This document shows positions 1-7,949 of a stretch of DNA of 33,800 bases, piece by piece. The first letter of the stretch is position 1. The number at the start of each line of letters is the position of its first letter. Both the position numbers and the translations under genes were made by a program. Source of the DNA: Pseudogulbenkiania subflava DSM 22618. GTDB lineage: Bacteria > Pseudomonadota > Gammaproteobacteria > Burkholderiales > Chromobacteriaceae. Under the pieces are notes generated by a model. The model did no database searches. It was given only the letters and a program-made list of their open reading frames with translations, and was not told the DNA's origin. The stretch lies in NCBI RefSeq assembly GCF_900177275.1, contig NZ_FXAG01000031.1:1-33800 (forward strand). Reading direction: 5' to 3'.

Positions 1-231
1 AAGCTGACCACGCAGATCAACATCGACGGTGACGAGTACCTGTGGGACGACTTCGCCTTCGCCAGCCGCGAGGGCCTGGTGCCGGCCGTGAACCGTATCA
101 CCGATGCGGCCGAGATCGACAGGAAGGGTCTGCAGCAGCCGTTCGCCTCGATCGACTTCGACTTCCGCCTCAACGGCGACACCGCGGCCGCCCCGACGAC
201 CGAAGTCGAACGCAAACGCGCCAGCGCCTGA
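1..231 (+). CDS. C-terminal fragment of an unrecognised protein
   Basis: The window opens inside a reading frame of 76 codons that closes with TGA at 229-231, followed by a clear terminator. The visible tail is acidic and hydrophilic (it includes [17 protein letters not shown]), then ends in an Ala/Thr/Lys/Arg-rich stretch (ERKRASA). There is no membrane segment and no motif I recognise. The start and most of the protein lie outside the window, so no function is proposed. The frame is judged coding because it is continuous, GC-rich in third positions, and ends just before a terminator. Confidence 0.65.
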   Translation, partial: KLTTQINIDGDEYLWDDFAFASREGLVPAVNRITDAAEIDRKGLQQPFASIDFDFRLNGDTAAAPTTEVERKRASA

Positions 232-249
232 AGCCGGCGGGCGCAGAAC

Positions 250-283
250 AACCGGGTGGTTCGTCAGGACCACCCGGTTTTTT
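250..283 (+). terminator. Rho-independent terminator of the partial gene
   Basis: An 11-bp perfect stem (AACCGGGTGGT / ACCACCCGGTT) encloses an 8-nt loop and runs into six T residues (278-283). It lies 18 bases after the stop at 231 and separates that gene from the chemoreceptor downstream. Confidence 0.9.
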
Positions 284-416
284 GCCGTCGGTGAGCTTGC
301 CTCACCCGGTCGGCTCATCCGATCTGGCCAGCGCGGTCCGCACGCCTGTCGGGTTGTCTTGCCGCAAACCGCAGGCGCCCGCGCGGGTCCCTTTCCCGAA
401 CACAAAGTGGTACAGC

Positions 417-2003
417 ATGCGAAACAATCTGCCGATCACCGATCACGAAGTGACGCTCGACCCACGATGCCCGATCGTGACGAAAACGGATCTACAGGGA
501 AAAATCCTGTACGCCAATCCGGAGTTCATGCGCATCAGCGGTTTCACCGAGGAGGAGCTGCTGGGCCAGGACCACAATATCGTCCGGCACCCCGCCATGC
601 CGGCGCAGGCGTTCGCCGACCTGTGGGCGAGCATCCGGCGCGGCCAGACCTGGAAGGGTCTGGTGAAGAACCGCCGCAAGGACGGCGGCTTTTATTGGGT
701 CAAGGCCCATGTTTCGCCGCTACACGAGCAGGGGCGGCACGTCGGCTACATGTCGGTGCGCACGGCGCCGAGTGCGCTGGAAACGCAGCAGGCCGAGCAG
801 TTGTACCATGCGGTCGAACGTGGGGCGGCGGCGTTTCCAGTCACGCCGCCGCTGCAGGCCCGTGCGCTGTCGTTCTGGCTGGCGGCGGCGCTGCTGGTGA
901 TGATGGCGGGCGTGCTCGGCGGCCTGTGGCTCGATCGTTCCCTGGCGCTGGCGCTGAATCTGGCGAGCCTCACGCTGGCAGGCGGGCAGCTGTTCTATGC
1001 GTTGCAGCAAGCCCGGCGCTCCAGCCGCCTCATGCTGGCGGCCCTGGCCCACTGGAGGGAGGGCCGCCTCGATCAGGCCATCGTCCCGAGCGGCCCGCGC
1101 GAGTTCCAGCACATGTGCGCCGCACTCGAGTCCACCCGGCTCCACCTGCAGGGGGTGGTCTCGGACGTGGTGGCGGTCAACCATCGCATCGACCGCACCT
1201 CGACCCATATCGAAACGGAAGCCCGGCAGCTGTACCAGCAAAACACCCAGATCGCGCAAGGGGTGGCGCAGATCGCCGCCGCCATGGAGCAGCTGGCGGT
1301 GTCGATCCAGGAAATTTCCGCCATGACGCAAGAGGGCTCGGCGCACGCCAAGCGCAGCAGGGCGCTGGCGGCGGCGGGCAACCGCTTCATCGATGAATCG
1401 AAGTCGGCGATGGACGAGGCCGCCAGCGGTGCCAAGACGACCAATGCCGCGGTGCAGGAGCTGGAAGGCATTTCGGAGGACATCGGCTCGATCACCGACA
1501 TCATCCAGAGCATCGCCCAGCAGACCAATCTGCTCGCCCTCAACGCCGCCATCGAGGCCGCGCGCGCCGGCGAGCAGGGGCGCGGCTTTGCCGTGGTGGC
1601 CGACGAGGTGAGACAGTTGGCCGAAAACACCGCCGACAACACCGTCAACATCCGCGCCTCCATCGCGCTACTGAAGGACAAGATCGCGCACATCATCGAC
1701 GGCCGCCAGGCTGTCGGCGTCTGCATCCAGCGGGTGCAGCACAACATTCAGCAAACCGTCGACAGCCTGCAGCAGATCGATCAGGCCAGTGCCGGGCTGG
1801 AGACGGTCACCGAGGCCATCGCCAACTCGCTGCAACAGCAATCCAGCGCCTCGGCGGAGGTCGCGCAGAGCATGGAAAGCCTGGGCGCGGCCTCCGAGCA
1901 GAGCACGGTGAACATCGTCAAGAACCGCGAGATCGCCGCCGCCTTGCACGGCTTGTCCCGGGCGCTGACGAAATTGCTGGTCAACTTCGAAAAGAACCGA
2001 TGA
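417..2003 (+). CDS. PAS-domain methyl-accepting chemotaxis protein (Aer-like)
   Basis: A 528-residue chemoreceptor expected to signal through CheW/CheA. Residues about 15-115 form a PAS domain with the Aer-type motif [10 protein letters not shown], which in Aer relatives binds FAD and senses redox or energy state. Two hydrophobic segments (about 150-171 and 174-194) anchor the protein with almost no periplasmic loop. A HAMP-like linker and a long coiled-coil signalling domain follow, with the conserved hairpin tip [19 protein letters not shown] near residues 365-385. The C-terminus has no NWETF-type CheR tether. The ATG at 417 is chosen because the PAS domain starts soon after it and the upstream extension would run back through a terminator; no good Shine-Dalgarno is seen. 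Redox sensing is inferred from the family. Confidence 0.93.
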   Translation: MRNNLPITDHEVTLDPRCPIVTKTDLQGKILYANPEFMRISGFTEEELLGQDHNIVRHPAMPAQAFADLWASIRRGQTWKGLVKNRRKDGGFYWVKAHVSPLHEQGRHVGYMSVRTAPSALETQQAEQLYHAVERGAAAFPVTPPLQARALSFWLAAALLVMMAGVLGGLWLDRSLALALNLASLTLAGGQLFYALQQARRSSRLMLAALAHWREGRLDQAIVPSGPREFQHMCAALESTRLHLQGVVSDVVAVNHRIDRTSTHIETEARQLYQQNTQIAQGVAQIAAAMEQLAVSIQEISAMTQEGSAHAKRSRALAAAGNRFIDESKSAMDEAASGAKTTNAAVQELEGISEDIGSITDIIQSIAQQTNLLALNAAIEAARAGEQGRGFAVVADEVRQLAENTADNTVNIRASIALLKDKIAHIIDGRQAVGVCIQRVQHNIQQTVDSLQQIDQASAGLETVTEAIANSLQQQSSASAEVAQSMESLGAASEQSTVNIVKNREIAAALHGLSRALTKLLVNFEKNR

Positions 2004-2203
2004 GGGCCGCCGCCATGCCTCCGTCCCTGTCAGGAAAGGCGGCGCCGTGCCGTCCTGCCGCGCCGGTGCAATTCGAGCCGGCTGATGATGCCGTGAGCTG
2101 CGCCGCCGTTGGTCATGTGGGGCGCGAGATGGCCGACCGCGCGCCGGTACGGGCCGGGCCGATGCGTCCGGACCCGTCCCGTTTTTCCCGGGAGCCTTCC
2201 GCC

Positions 2204-2953
2204 ATGCACGATACCGATACGCCGTTCGAACGCGGCCTGGCGGTGATACAAGCCTTCGACCCGGGCGGCACGCCGTTGTCGGTAAGCGAGATCGGCCAGA
2301 AGACCGGCATCCCGCGCGCGTCGGTCGCCCGCTGCCTGTATACCCTGCAGCAGCTCGGTTTCGTGCGCCAGAGTACGGACAAGCGCTTTGCACTGACGCC
2401 GAAAATCCTGACACTGGGCTTCGACGCGTTTGCATCCGTCCCGCTGCCGCGCGCCGCGCAGGCGGTGCTCAATCATCTGGCCGAGCTGACCGGCGAGAGT
2501 TGCATGCTGCTGGTGCCCGACCGGGGCGAGATGCTGTGCCTGGCCGAGGCCCCTGGCCACTTTTTCCATCACAGCCGCTTCGCCACGGGGGCTCGGGTGC
2601 CGATGACGTGCACCGCGTCGGGGCGCGTCATCCTGAGCGAGCTGGAGCCGGCGGCACGCGATGCCCTGCTCGACGCCCCGCTGCCGCGCCATACCCCGCA
2701 TACCGTGGTCGACCGCCAGGCCCTGCAGCGGCTGCTGCCGGCGATCCGCGCCCAAGGCTATGCCTGGTGCGACCAGGAGTTCGAGCTGGGCCTGTGTAGC
2801 TTGTCGGTGCCGATCCGCGATGACCTCGACACGGCCCGGGCCACGCTCTGCCTGCACGTGCCGGCCTGCCGAGGGGCGGGGCACGAACTGCCGCCGCGCT
2901 ACCTGGAGCCGCTGCGCGAGGCGGCGTGGGAGCTGTCGCTGCTGCTGAAATAG
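2204..2953 (+). CDS. IclR-family transcriptional regulator (PcaR/PobR-like)
   Basis: A 249-residue regulator. The N-terminal winged helix-turn-helix (about residues 8-70, including GTPLSVSEIGQKTGIPRASV) is followed by the IclR effector-binding domain, with typical stretches such as GARVPMTCTASGRVILSEL and a C-terminal cysteine/serine segment (LGLCSLSVPIRD). The PFERGLAVIQAF opening resembles PcaR/PcaU/PobR proteins, which control aromatic-acid catabolism, but no pca or pob genes are nearby, so the effector is unknown. The ATG at 2204 has a GGGAG-like ribosome site and starts directly before the DNA-binding domain. The frame stays open back to 2000, but that extension is low-complexity and unlike the family. 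The gene stands alone, 200 bases after the chemoreceptor. Confidence 0.9.
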   Translation: MHDTDTPFERGLAVIQAFDPGGTPLSVSEIGQKTGIPRASVARCLYTLQQLGFVRQSTDKRFALTPKILTLGFDAFASVPLPRAAQAVLNHLAELTGESCMLLVPDRGEMLCLAEAPGHFFHHSRFATGARVPMTCTASGRVILSELEPAARDALLDAPLPRHTPHTVVDRQALQRLLPAIRAQGYAWCDQEFELGLCSLSVPIRDDLDTARATLCLHVPACRGAGHELPPRYLEPLREAAWELSLLLK

Positions 2954-3127
2954 GCTGGGGTGGGGTGCTCGCGCCGTCGCTGCCCCGGCCATGGATCGAC
3001 TGCCTTGATGCCGATGCTCCCACGGTTGTGCTGAAGCCGAGCAGGGGCTGAGTGGTGGTATTGCCGGGGAGGGGGCTGACGCGCTGTCGGAGTGCCGGTG
3101 GCGGCGCTGGCGTTTGGTGGGAGCTGG

Positions 3128-3169
3128 AAAAGCAAAAAGCCAACTCGCTTGAGTTGGCTTTTTGCTTTT
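3128..3169. terminator. Bidirectional terminator between iclR gene and tRNA-Met
   Basis: A perfect 19-bp inverted repeat (3128-3146 and 3151-3169) with a GCTT loop. The stem has A-runs on one side and T-runs on the other, so it can terminate in both directions. On the minus strand it begins 9 bases after the tRNA 3' end; on the plus strand it ends the convergent regulator gene. Confidence 0.92.
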
Positions 3170-3177
3170 GATTTGGG

Positions 3178-3254
<77 letters not shown>

Positions 3255-3291
3255 ACGCTGCTTCGTTGCTTGTTGCGTCGAAGTGGGGCGA

Positions 3292-3320
3292 ACTATACCG
3301 GGGCTGTTTGGAGCTGTCAA
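3292..3320 (-). promoter_or_regulatory. Sigma-70 promoter of tRNA-Met
   Basis: Read on the minus strand, a perfect -35 TTGACA (3320-3315) is followed by a 17-base spacer and a -10 TATAGT (3297-3292), then a GC-rich discriminator (TCGCCCC) typical of stringently controlled stable-RNA promoters. The tRNA begins about 37 bases after the -10. The -10 plus discriminator, TATAGTTCGCC, is identical to that of the rrn promoter at 33502. Confidence 0.92.
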
Positions 3321-3365
3321 CACCTGGGTCGTATTTTTTGCCGAAACGCTGAGAACCTGTCTCCG

Positions 3366-3510
3366 ATCTTGCTGCGCGACCCCTGGTCGGGGTTCATGTG
3401 CTCTGCGCGCCAATCTATCGCTGAGCAAGTCGAAAATTAGCACGCAGAGATTGGTCCAGCGCTGTGAAACCCTGATGGACTCAGTGTCGATGAGGGTTCC
3501 TGTGCTGCGG
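3366..3510. repeat. Degenerate copy of the interspersed hairpin repeat (copy D)
   Basis: This gene-free stretch between the tRNA promoter and the methyltransferase end carries fragments of the repeat seen intact at 27838-28045: CAATCTATCGCTGAGCAA (3411-3428), GCACGCAGAGATT (3440-3452) and GGTTCCTGTGCTG near 3495-3507. The hairpin is decayed and the edges are approximate. No gene is seen in 3321-3552. Confidence 0.55.
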
Positions 3511-3552
3511 TTCTCACCGCGGAGGGCCGCACGCGACAGGTCGGGGAGGCTC

Positions 3553-4704
3553 TTACAGGGTGTGGCAGCGGTCGCCCTCGGCGAGGCCGATCCAGTCGAT
3601 GCTCACGCCCTTGCCGAAGCCGATCACCTTGAACAGTTCGCCCATCTCGTTGGGCGAGAGCAGCTTCTGCACGGCGGCGACGCGCGGGGCGTAGTGGGCG
3701 ACGTCGTCCGGGTCGAGCTGTTGCAGCAGCGCAGTGATGCCGGCGTTGACCAGGAACTGCGCCTGCGTGGTGTAGCCGATCAGGTCGAGCCCGGACTCGG
3801 TGCCGGCCAGCGCCACGGCGGTGAAGTCGACGTGGGTGGTGATATCCATCAGGCCGGGCAGGTAGAACGGGTCGTCCACGGTGTGGTGGCGGTAGTGGCC
3901 GATCAGGGTGCCCATGTGGCGTTGCGGGTGGTAGTACTCGCGCTCGGGGAAGCCGTAGTCGATCAAGAGGATGGCGCCGCGCACCAGGCGCGCGGCCAGG
4001 GTGGTGATGAAGGCGCGGTTGGCCAAGCTGATTTCCGACAGGTAGCCGGCGGCCTCGGGCGGCAGTGCCGCGGCAGCGGCGGCGAGCAGGGGGTCGGCGA
4101 TCGGGCGGTCTTCCCAGGCGAAGGCGCCGTCGCGCACGGTGACGCCGCGCTGTTGTGGGGTGGGGGTCCAGTGCACCAGCTCGCACGGCATGGCGTCGAG
4201 CACTTCGTTGCCGATGATGACGCCGTCGAACTGTTCCGGCAGCTCGCTCAGCCATTCGACGCGGCCGGCGAGGTGCGGCAGGGCTTCGGCCAACGTTTGC
4301 CGCTGGCGCTCGACCAGGTCGGCGGAGAGGTCGATGATGGCGTAGCGCTCGGGCAGTTGGCCGAGCGCTTCCAGCTCGGTGAGGATGTCGACGGCGAGGC
4401 GGCCGGTGCCGGCGCCGAACTCGTAGAGCGTGCCGCCGGTCTGCGGCAGCAGTTCGGCGAGCTGGCGCGCCAGGGTGCGGCCGAAGTAGGGCGACAGTTC
4501 GGGCGCGGTGACGAAGTCGCCGGCGGCGCCGAACTTGCGGCTGCCGGCGCTGTAGTAGCCGAGGCCGGGGGCGTACAGCGCCAGCTCCATGTAGCGCGAG
4601 AACGGAATCCAGCCGTCGCGGGCGGCGATCTCGGCGGCGATGTGGCGGGAGAGCTCTTGGCTGACGGCCAGGGCGGCGTCGTCGGGGGCGGGTAACTGGG
4701 TCAT
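3553..4704 (-). CDS. MidA-family class I SAM-dependent methyltransferase
   Basis: A 383-residue protein of the MidA/NDUFAF7 family (COG1565). In mitochondria the relative methylates an arginine of a complex I subunit; the bacterial substrate is not established. Near the N-terminus is the family block IPFSRYMELALYAPGLGYY, then the SAM site YEFGAGTGRLA followed by an acidic strand end (IIDLS). The family signature IIGNEVLDAMP follows, and later LLIDYGFPEREYYHP. The ATG at 4704 is chosen because the family block begins about 40 residues later; longer upstream reading runs into the divergent gene's leader. It diverges from the pteridine reductase with about 100 bases between starts. Family assignment is firm, target unknown. 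Confidence 0.92.
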   Translation of the reverse strand: MTQLPAPDDAALAVSQELSRHIAAEIAARDGWIPFSRYMELALYAPGLGYYSAGSRKFGAAGDFVTAPELSPYFGRTLARQLAELLPQTGGTLYEFGAGTGRLAVDILTELEALGQLPERYAIIDLSADLVERQRQTLAEALPHLAGRVEWLSELPEQFDGVIIGNEVLDAMPCELVHWTPTPQQRGVTVRDGAFAWEDRPIADPLLAAAAAALPPEAAGYLSEISLANRAFITTLAARLVRGAILLIDYGFPEREYYHPQRHMGTLIGHYRHHTVDDPFYLPGLMDITTHVDFTAVALAGTESGLDLIGYTTQAQFLVNAGITALLQQLDPDDVAHYAPRVAAVQKLLSPNEMGELFKVIGFGKGVSIDWIGLAEGDRCHTL

Positions 4705-4804
4705 GGCGTGGCTTGCGGTAGAATGGGGAGAATTGTCGGCCAATTCCGCCGTGTCGGAAAGGGGCGGGATGGGCGGCGACGCGACAGACGACGGGAGAGG
4801 GGCG

Positions 4805-5548
4805 ATGGGCGAGGGCAAGGTGGTGCTGATTACCGGCGGCGCGCGCCGGGTGGGAGCGGGCATCGCTCGCCATCTGCACGCTTGCGGCACGCGGCTGGTG
4901 TTGCATTATCGTGGTTCGCGCGCCGAGGCGGAAAGCCTGGCCCTGGAGCTGAACGGGGCGCGGCGCGGTTCGGTGGTGCTGGTGCAGGCCGACCTGCACG
5001 ACATCGCCGGACTGCCGCGCCTGGTGGAGACGGCGCTCGAGGGGTTCGGCCGGCTCGACGGGCTGGTCAACAACGCCTCCAGCTTCTTCCCCTCCGGCAT
5101 CGGCCATATCGACGAGGCGGTGTGGTACGACCTGATGGGCAGCAACCTGAAGGCGCCGCTGTTTCTGGCACAGGCCGCCACGCCGCATCTGAAAGCGAGC
5201 GGCGGGGCCATCGTCGGCATCGTCGACATCCACGCCGAACGGCCGATGAAGTCGCACGTGGTGTACAACCTGGCCAAGGCCGGTCATGCCCAGCTGATCC
5301 GCAGCCTGGCGATCGAACTGGCGCCCGAGGTGCGCGTCAACGGCGTGGCGCCGGGCAGCAACCTCTGGCCGGAGGGCGAGTCGTTCTTCGACGAGGAGCA
5401 CAAGCGGCGCATCGAGGCGAGCATTCCGCTGGCGCGCATCGGCACGCCGGAGGACATTGCGCGCGCGGTGAAATTCCTGCTGTTCGACGCCGCTTACGTC
5501 ACCGGGCAGGTGCTGGCGGTGGATGGCGGCCGGAGCGTGGTGTTGTAA
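4805..5548 (+). CDS. Pteridine reductase (FolM-like short-chain dehydrogenase)
   Basis: A 247-residue short-chain dehydrogenase expected to reduce dihydropterins with NADPH in the cytosol. The cofactor motif is TGGARRVG, the TGxxxRxG variant typical of pteridine reductases rather than the usual TGxxxGxG. NNASSFFPS is another family signature, and catalytic Tyr and Lys lie in VVYNLAKAG. The C-terminus VTGQVLAVDGGRSVVL is standard for the fold. The ATG at 4805 follows a GGGAGAGG ribosome site. A TAGAAT hexamer at 4719-4724 in the divergent spacer may be its -10. No folate genes are adjacent, so physiological role is inferred from family only. Confidence 0.9.
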   Translation: MGEGKVVLITGGARRVGAGIARHLHACGTRLVLHYRGSRAEAESLALELNGARRGSVVLVQADLHDIAGLPRLVETALEGFGRLDGLVNNASSFFPSGIGHIDEAVWYDLMGSNLKAPLFLAQAATPHLKASGGAIVGIVDIHAERPMKSHVVYNLAKAGHAQLIRSLAIELAPEVRVNGVAPGSNLWPEGESFFDEEHKRRIEASIPLARIGTPEDIARAVKFLLFDAAYVTGQVLAVDGGRSVVL

Positions 5549-5574
5549 TTCCACGGCGCCTTGGAAGCGATAAC

Positions 5575-5775
5575 GTTGTCGGCGGCGCTGCGCAGGCTGC
5601 GTGCGAATCTATCGCTGGGCCAATCACTGCGTGCAAATCTCTGATTTGCTCAGCGATAGATCGGCACGCAGAGATTCGCTCAGGGAGCGCTTGCCGTACT
5701 CGTGTACTGTCGGCGGACCTGCTCGCTTGCCTTCGCCTTAGCGGCGCAGAAACTTGTCCTAACAGGCTTCGTTTT
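5575..5775. repeat. Interspersed hairpin repeat (copy B)
   Basis: Occupies most of the 338-base gap between the pteridine reductase and ttcA. Its core is a near-perfect inverted repeat with arms 5599-5620 (GCGTGCGAATCTATCGCTGGGC) and 5648-5669 (GCTCAGCGATAGATCGGCACGC), followed by GCAGAGATTCGCTCAG. The core matches copy A (27838-28045); the right flank differs more. No open frame of note lies in it. The ttcA promoter begins just downstream. Confidence 0.8.
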
Positions 5776-5822
5776 CTCGCTTCTCACTGCTTTGTGGAAT
5801 AATCTTTGGGTACGAGTCAGCC

Positions 5823-5852
5823 ATGACAGACCATCCCGATTCGCGCTAAAAT
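5823..5852 (+). promoter_or_regulatory. Likely ttcA promoter
   Basis: -35 ATGACA (5823-5828, five of six consensus bases) and -10 TAAAAT (5847-5852) are separated by 18 bases. This predicts a leader of about 28 bases before the ttcA start. The site lies beyond the right edge of repeat copy B. Confidence 0.65.
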
Positions 5853-5886
5853 CGCCTGTTTTTCAATTTCTTAGCTGTTCCTTCCC

Positions 5887-6849
5887 ATGTCCGATATCCA
5901 AACCCTCGACGCCAAGGCGCAGAAGGCGCTGTTCGAGGCCAACAAGCTGGCCAAGCGGCTGCGCCACCACGTCGGCGACGCCATCAACGATTTCAACATG
6001 ATCGAGCAGGGCGATCGCGTCATGGTCTGCCTGTCCGGCGGCAAGGACAGCTTCGCCCTGCTCGACATCCTGCTCGGGCTGCAGAAGTCGGCGCCGATCG
6101 ATTTCTCCATCGTCGCGGTCAACCTCGACCAGAAGCAGCCGGGCTTTCCCGAACACGTGCTGCCGGAGTACCTGACGTCGATCGGCGTCGAGTACCGCAT
6201 CGTCGAGGAAGACACCTACTCCATCGTCAAGCGTGTGATCCCCGAGGGCAAGACCACCTGCAGCCTGTGCTCGCGCCTGCGCCGCGGCATCCTGTACCGT
6301 GTGGCCGACGAACTGGGGGCGACCAAGATCGCGCTCGGCCATCATCGCGACGACATGCTGCATACCTTGTTCCTCAACATGTTCTACGGCGGCAAGCTGA
6401 AGTCGATGCCGCCCAAGCTGGTGAGCGACGACGGCCGCCACATGGTGATCCGGCCGCTAGCCTACTGCCGCGAGAAGGATCTGGAGCGTTACGCAAAGTT
6501 GCGTGAATTCCCGATCATTCCGTGCAATCTGTGCGGCTCGCAGCCCAACCTGCAGCGCCAGGTGGTGAAGGAGATGGTCAACGATTGGGACAAGCGTTTC
6601 CCGGGGCGCCTGGAGAGCATGTTCCGCGCGCTGCAGAACGTGGTGCCGTCGCACCTGGCCGATACCGGCCTGTTCGACTTCGCCGGGCTCAAGACCGGGG
6701 ACGCGCCGTTCGCCGACGGCGACACCGCCTTCGACAAGGAAGAGTTCCGCGATCCGCCGCTGCCGGGCGACGACGAGTTGGCCGATGCGCCGCGCCGCAC
6801 CATCAGCATCCTCGACTCCCGCCCGAAGGAGACCTCCTGTGGCGGGTAG
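5887..6849 (+). CDS. ttcA: tRNA 2-thiocytidine(32) synthetase TtcA
   Basis: A 320-residue ATP-dependent enzyme that thiolates cytidine 32 of certain tRNAs. The PP-loop SGGKDS (50-55) binds and adenylates; CSLC (C125, C128) and a second CNLC pair (C213, C216) fit the [4Fe-4S] cysteine layout of TtcA, where two cysteines of the first pair and one of the second ligate the cluster. The length is usual for the family and the signature [14 protein letters not shown] is present. The ATG at 5887 follows a promoter at 5823-5852; no clear Shine-Dalgarno is seen. The stop overlaps the start of the next gene by 11 bases, so the two are probably translationally coupled. Confidence 0.96.
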   Translation: MSDIQTLDAKAQKALFEANKLAKRLRHHVGDAINDFNMIEQGDRVMVCLSGGKDSFALLDILLGLQKSAPIDFSIVAVNLDQKQPGFPEHVLPEYLTSIGVEYRIVEEDTYSIVKRVIPEGKTTCSLCSRLRRGILYRVADELGATKIALGHHRDDMLHTLFLNMFYGGKLKSMPPKLVSDDGRHMVIRPLAYCREKDLERYAKLREFPIIPCNLCGSQPNLQRQVVKEMVNDWDKRFPGRLESMFRALQNVVPSHLADTGLFDFAGLKTGDAPFADGDTAFDKEEFRDPPLPGDDELADAPRRTISILDSRPKETSCGG

Positions 6850-7639
6850 AGCGCGTCATCCGTTCCGCCGCCGCGTGCGCGACGGCGTGGACGCCATGCC
6901 GGAGGTGGAAATCTCCGAGGTGGACGGCATCCGTTCGCTGCACCTGGGCTCGGCGACGGTGCAAAGCTCGATGGACGTGGACGACCCGGTGCGGCTGGTG
7001 CTGTCGTACAGCCGCGCCATGATGGGCTTTCTGCTGTTCAATCCGGAGCCGCGCCATATCCTGCAGATCGGTCTCGGCGGCGGTTCTTTCGCGCGCTACA
7101 TCGACTTCTACCTGCGCGACGCCAAGAGCGTGGCGGTGGACATCAACCCGCAGGTGATCAACGTGGCGCGCGCCTTCTTCGAGCTGCCGGAAGAGGGGGA
7201 GCGCTTCGAGATCGTCGAGGCCGATGGCGCCGACTACGTCAAGATCTTCCGCGGCTCGACCGACGCCATCCTGGTGGACGGCTTCGACGGCCTGCAGATC
7301 GTCGACGCGCTGACCACCGAGGCGTTCTTCGAGGACTGCAAGCGCGCGCTGGCGCCGGACGGCGTGTTCGTCGCCAACTGGTGGAGCGGCGACAAGCGCT
7401 ACCACCAGTTCGTGGAGCGCCTGCTCGGGGTGTTCGAGGGGCGGGTGCTGGAACTGCCGTCGGCCAGCCACGGCAACGTGGCGGTGATGGCCTTCACCGG
7501 CTCGCCGGCGCTGACGCGTTTCGAGGGGCTGAAAAAGCGCGCCGAGGAACTGGAGGCGCGCTTCGGGCTCGAATTTCCCGAGTTCGTCAGCCGGCTCAAG
7601 TCGACCAATCTGCACAGCGACAACCGCCTGCTGATTTGA
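6839..7639 (+). CDS. Spermidine-synthase-like SAM-binding protein
   Basis: A 266-residue protein with the Rossmann core of the polyamine aminopropyltransferase family: [13 protein letters not shown] (about 76-88), the acidic strand end AVDINPQV (about 99-106), [11 protein letters not shown] and the catalytic-region [12 protein letters not shown]. The N-terminal beta-domain of true SpeE is short or absent, so the substrate (putrescine or another amine) is uncertain; a related methyltransferase role is possible. The start is taken as GTG 6839, because a perfect AAGGAG (6826-6831) lies 7 bases upstream and the frame then overlaps the ttcA stop. An ATG at 6896 is the next alternative. Co-transcription with ttcA is inferred. 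Confidence 0.82.
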   Translation: MAGRARHPFRRRVRDGVDAMPEVEISEVDGIRSLHLGSATVQSSMDVDDPVRLVLSYSRAMMGFLLFNPEPRHILQIGLGGGSFARYIDFYLRDAKSVAVDINPQVINVARAFFELPEEGERFEIVEADGADYVKIFRGSTDAILVDGFDGLQIVDALTTEAFFEDCKRALAPDGVFVANWWSGDKRYHQFVERLLGVFEGRVLELPSASHGNVAVMAFTGSPALTRFEGLKKRAEELEARFGLEFPEFVSRLKSTNLHSDNRLLI

Positions 7640-7659
7640 GTGCCCGTTTCATTCGCCGG

Positions 7660-7830
7660 CTGCGCCTGCGCATCTTGAACGCCGACAGTGCTCTGCGCGT
7701 GCGAGTCTCCCGCAGAGACTCGCTCAGCCATGATCCTCATGTACTTTGTGACCATTCCGGTTCCTGCGCGCTGGCGGCATTCAACCTGCCTTGGCTCGCT
7801 CGACTACTGAAACAGGCTCGGAGTCCAACG
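7660..7830. repeat. Interspersed hairpin repeat, shortened form (copy C)
   Basis: Most of the 310-base gap before wlbA is this element. It shares both flanks with copy A: GCATCTTGAACGCCGACAGT on the left, then CTCATGTACT, CCATTCCGGTTCCTG (7752-7766, identical to 27983-27997) and CTACTGAAACAGGCTC on the right. The long inner hairpin of copies A and B is missing; only GCGTGCGAGTCTCCCGCAGA remains. Confidence 0.8.
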
Positions 7831-7837
7831 GCTGGCG

Positions 7838-7843
7838 TATAAT
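7838..7843 (+). promoter_or_regulatory. Candidate -10 box upstream of the glycan locus
   Basis: A perfect TATAAT immediately beyond repeat copy C and 107 bases before the wlbA start. No convincing -35 hexamer is present at 16-18 bases spacing (GGCTCG at 17), so activation or a weak promoter is possible. It is the only good -10 seen before the locus. Confidence 0.5.
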
Positions 7844-7899
7844 GACGCCGGTGTGGCGGGGCGGCGCTGGCCGGCCCGTCACCTCCACCGGATAGATGC

Positions 7900-7930
7900 G
7901 GGCGGCCCTGACGGCCGCCCTTTGCCTTTT
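7900..7930 (+). promoter_or_regulatory. Leader hairpin before wlbA (attenuator-like)
   Basis: GGGCGGC (7900-7906) pairs with GCCGCCC (7914-7920) around a 7-base loop and is followed by TTTGCCTTTT. It lies between the TATAAT at 7838 and the wlbA start at 7950, so it would sit in the mRNA leader and could act as a partial terminator. Confidence 0.45.
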
Positions 7931-7949
7931 CCAGAAAGACGTGAACACC

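Noticed and set aside
2000-2203. N-terminal extension of the IclR regulator
   Set aside because: Open but low-complexity and Pro/Ala/Arg-rich; the family starts close to ATG 2204, which has a ribosome site.
3283-4695. Plus-strand open frame opposite the MidA methyltransferase
   Set aside because: Glycine/valine/alanine-rich shadow that also runs through the tRNA promoter and a repeat; the minus strand carries all MidA motifs.
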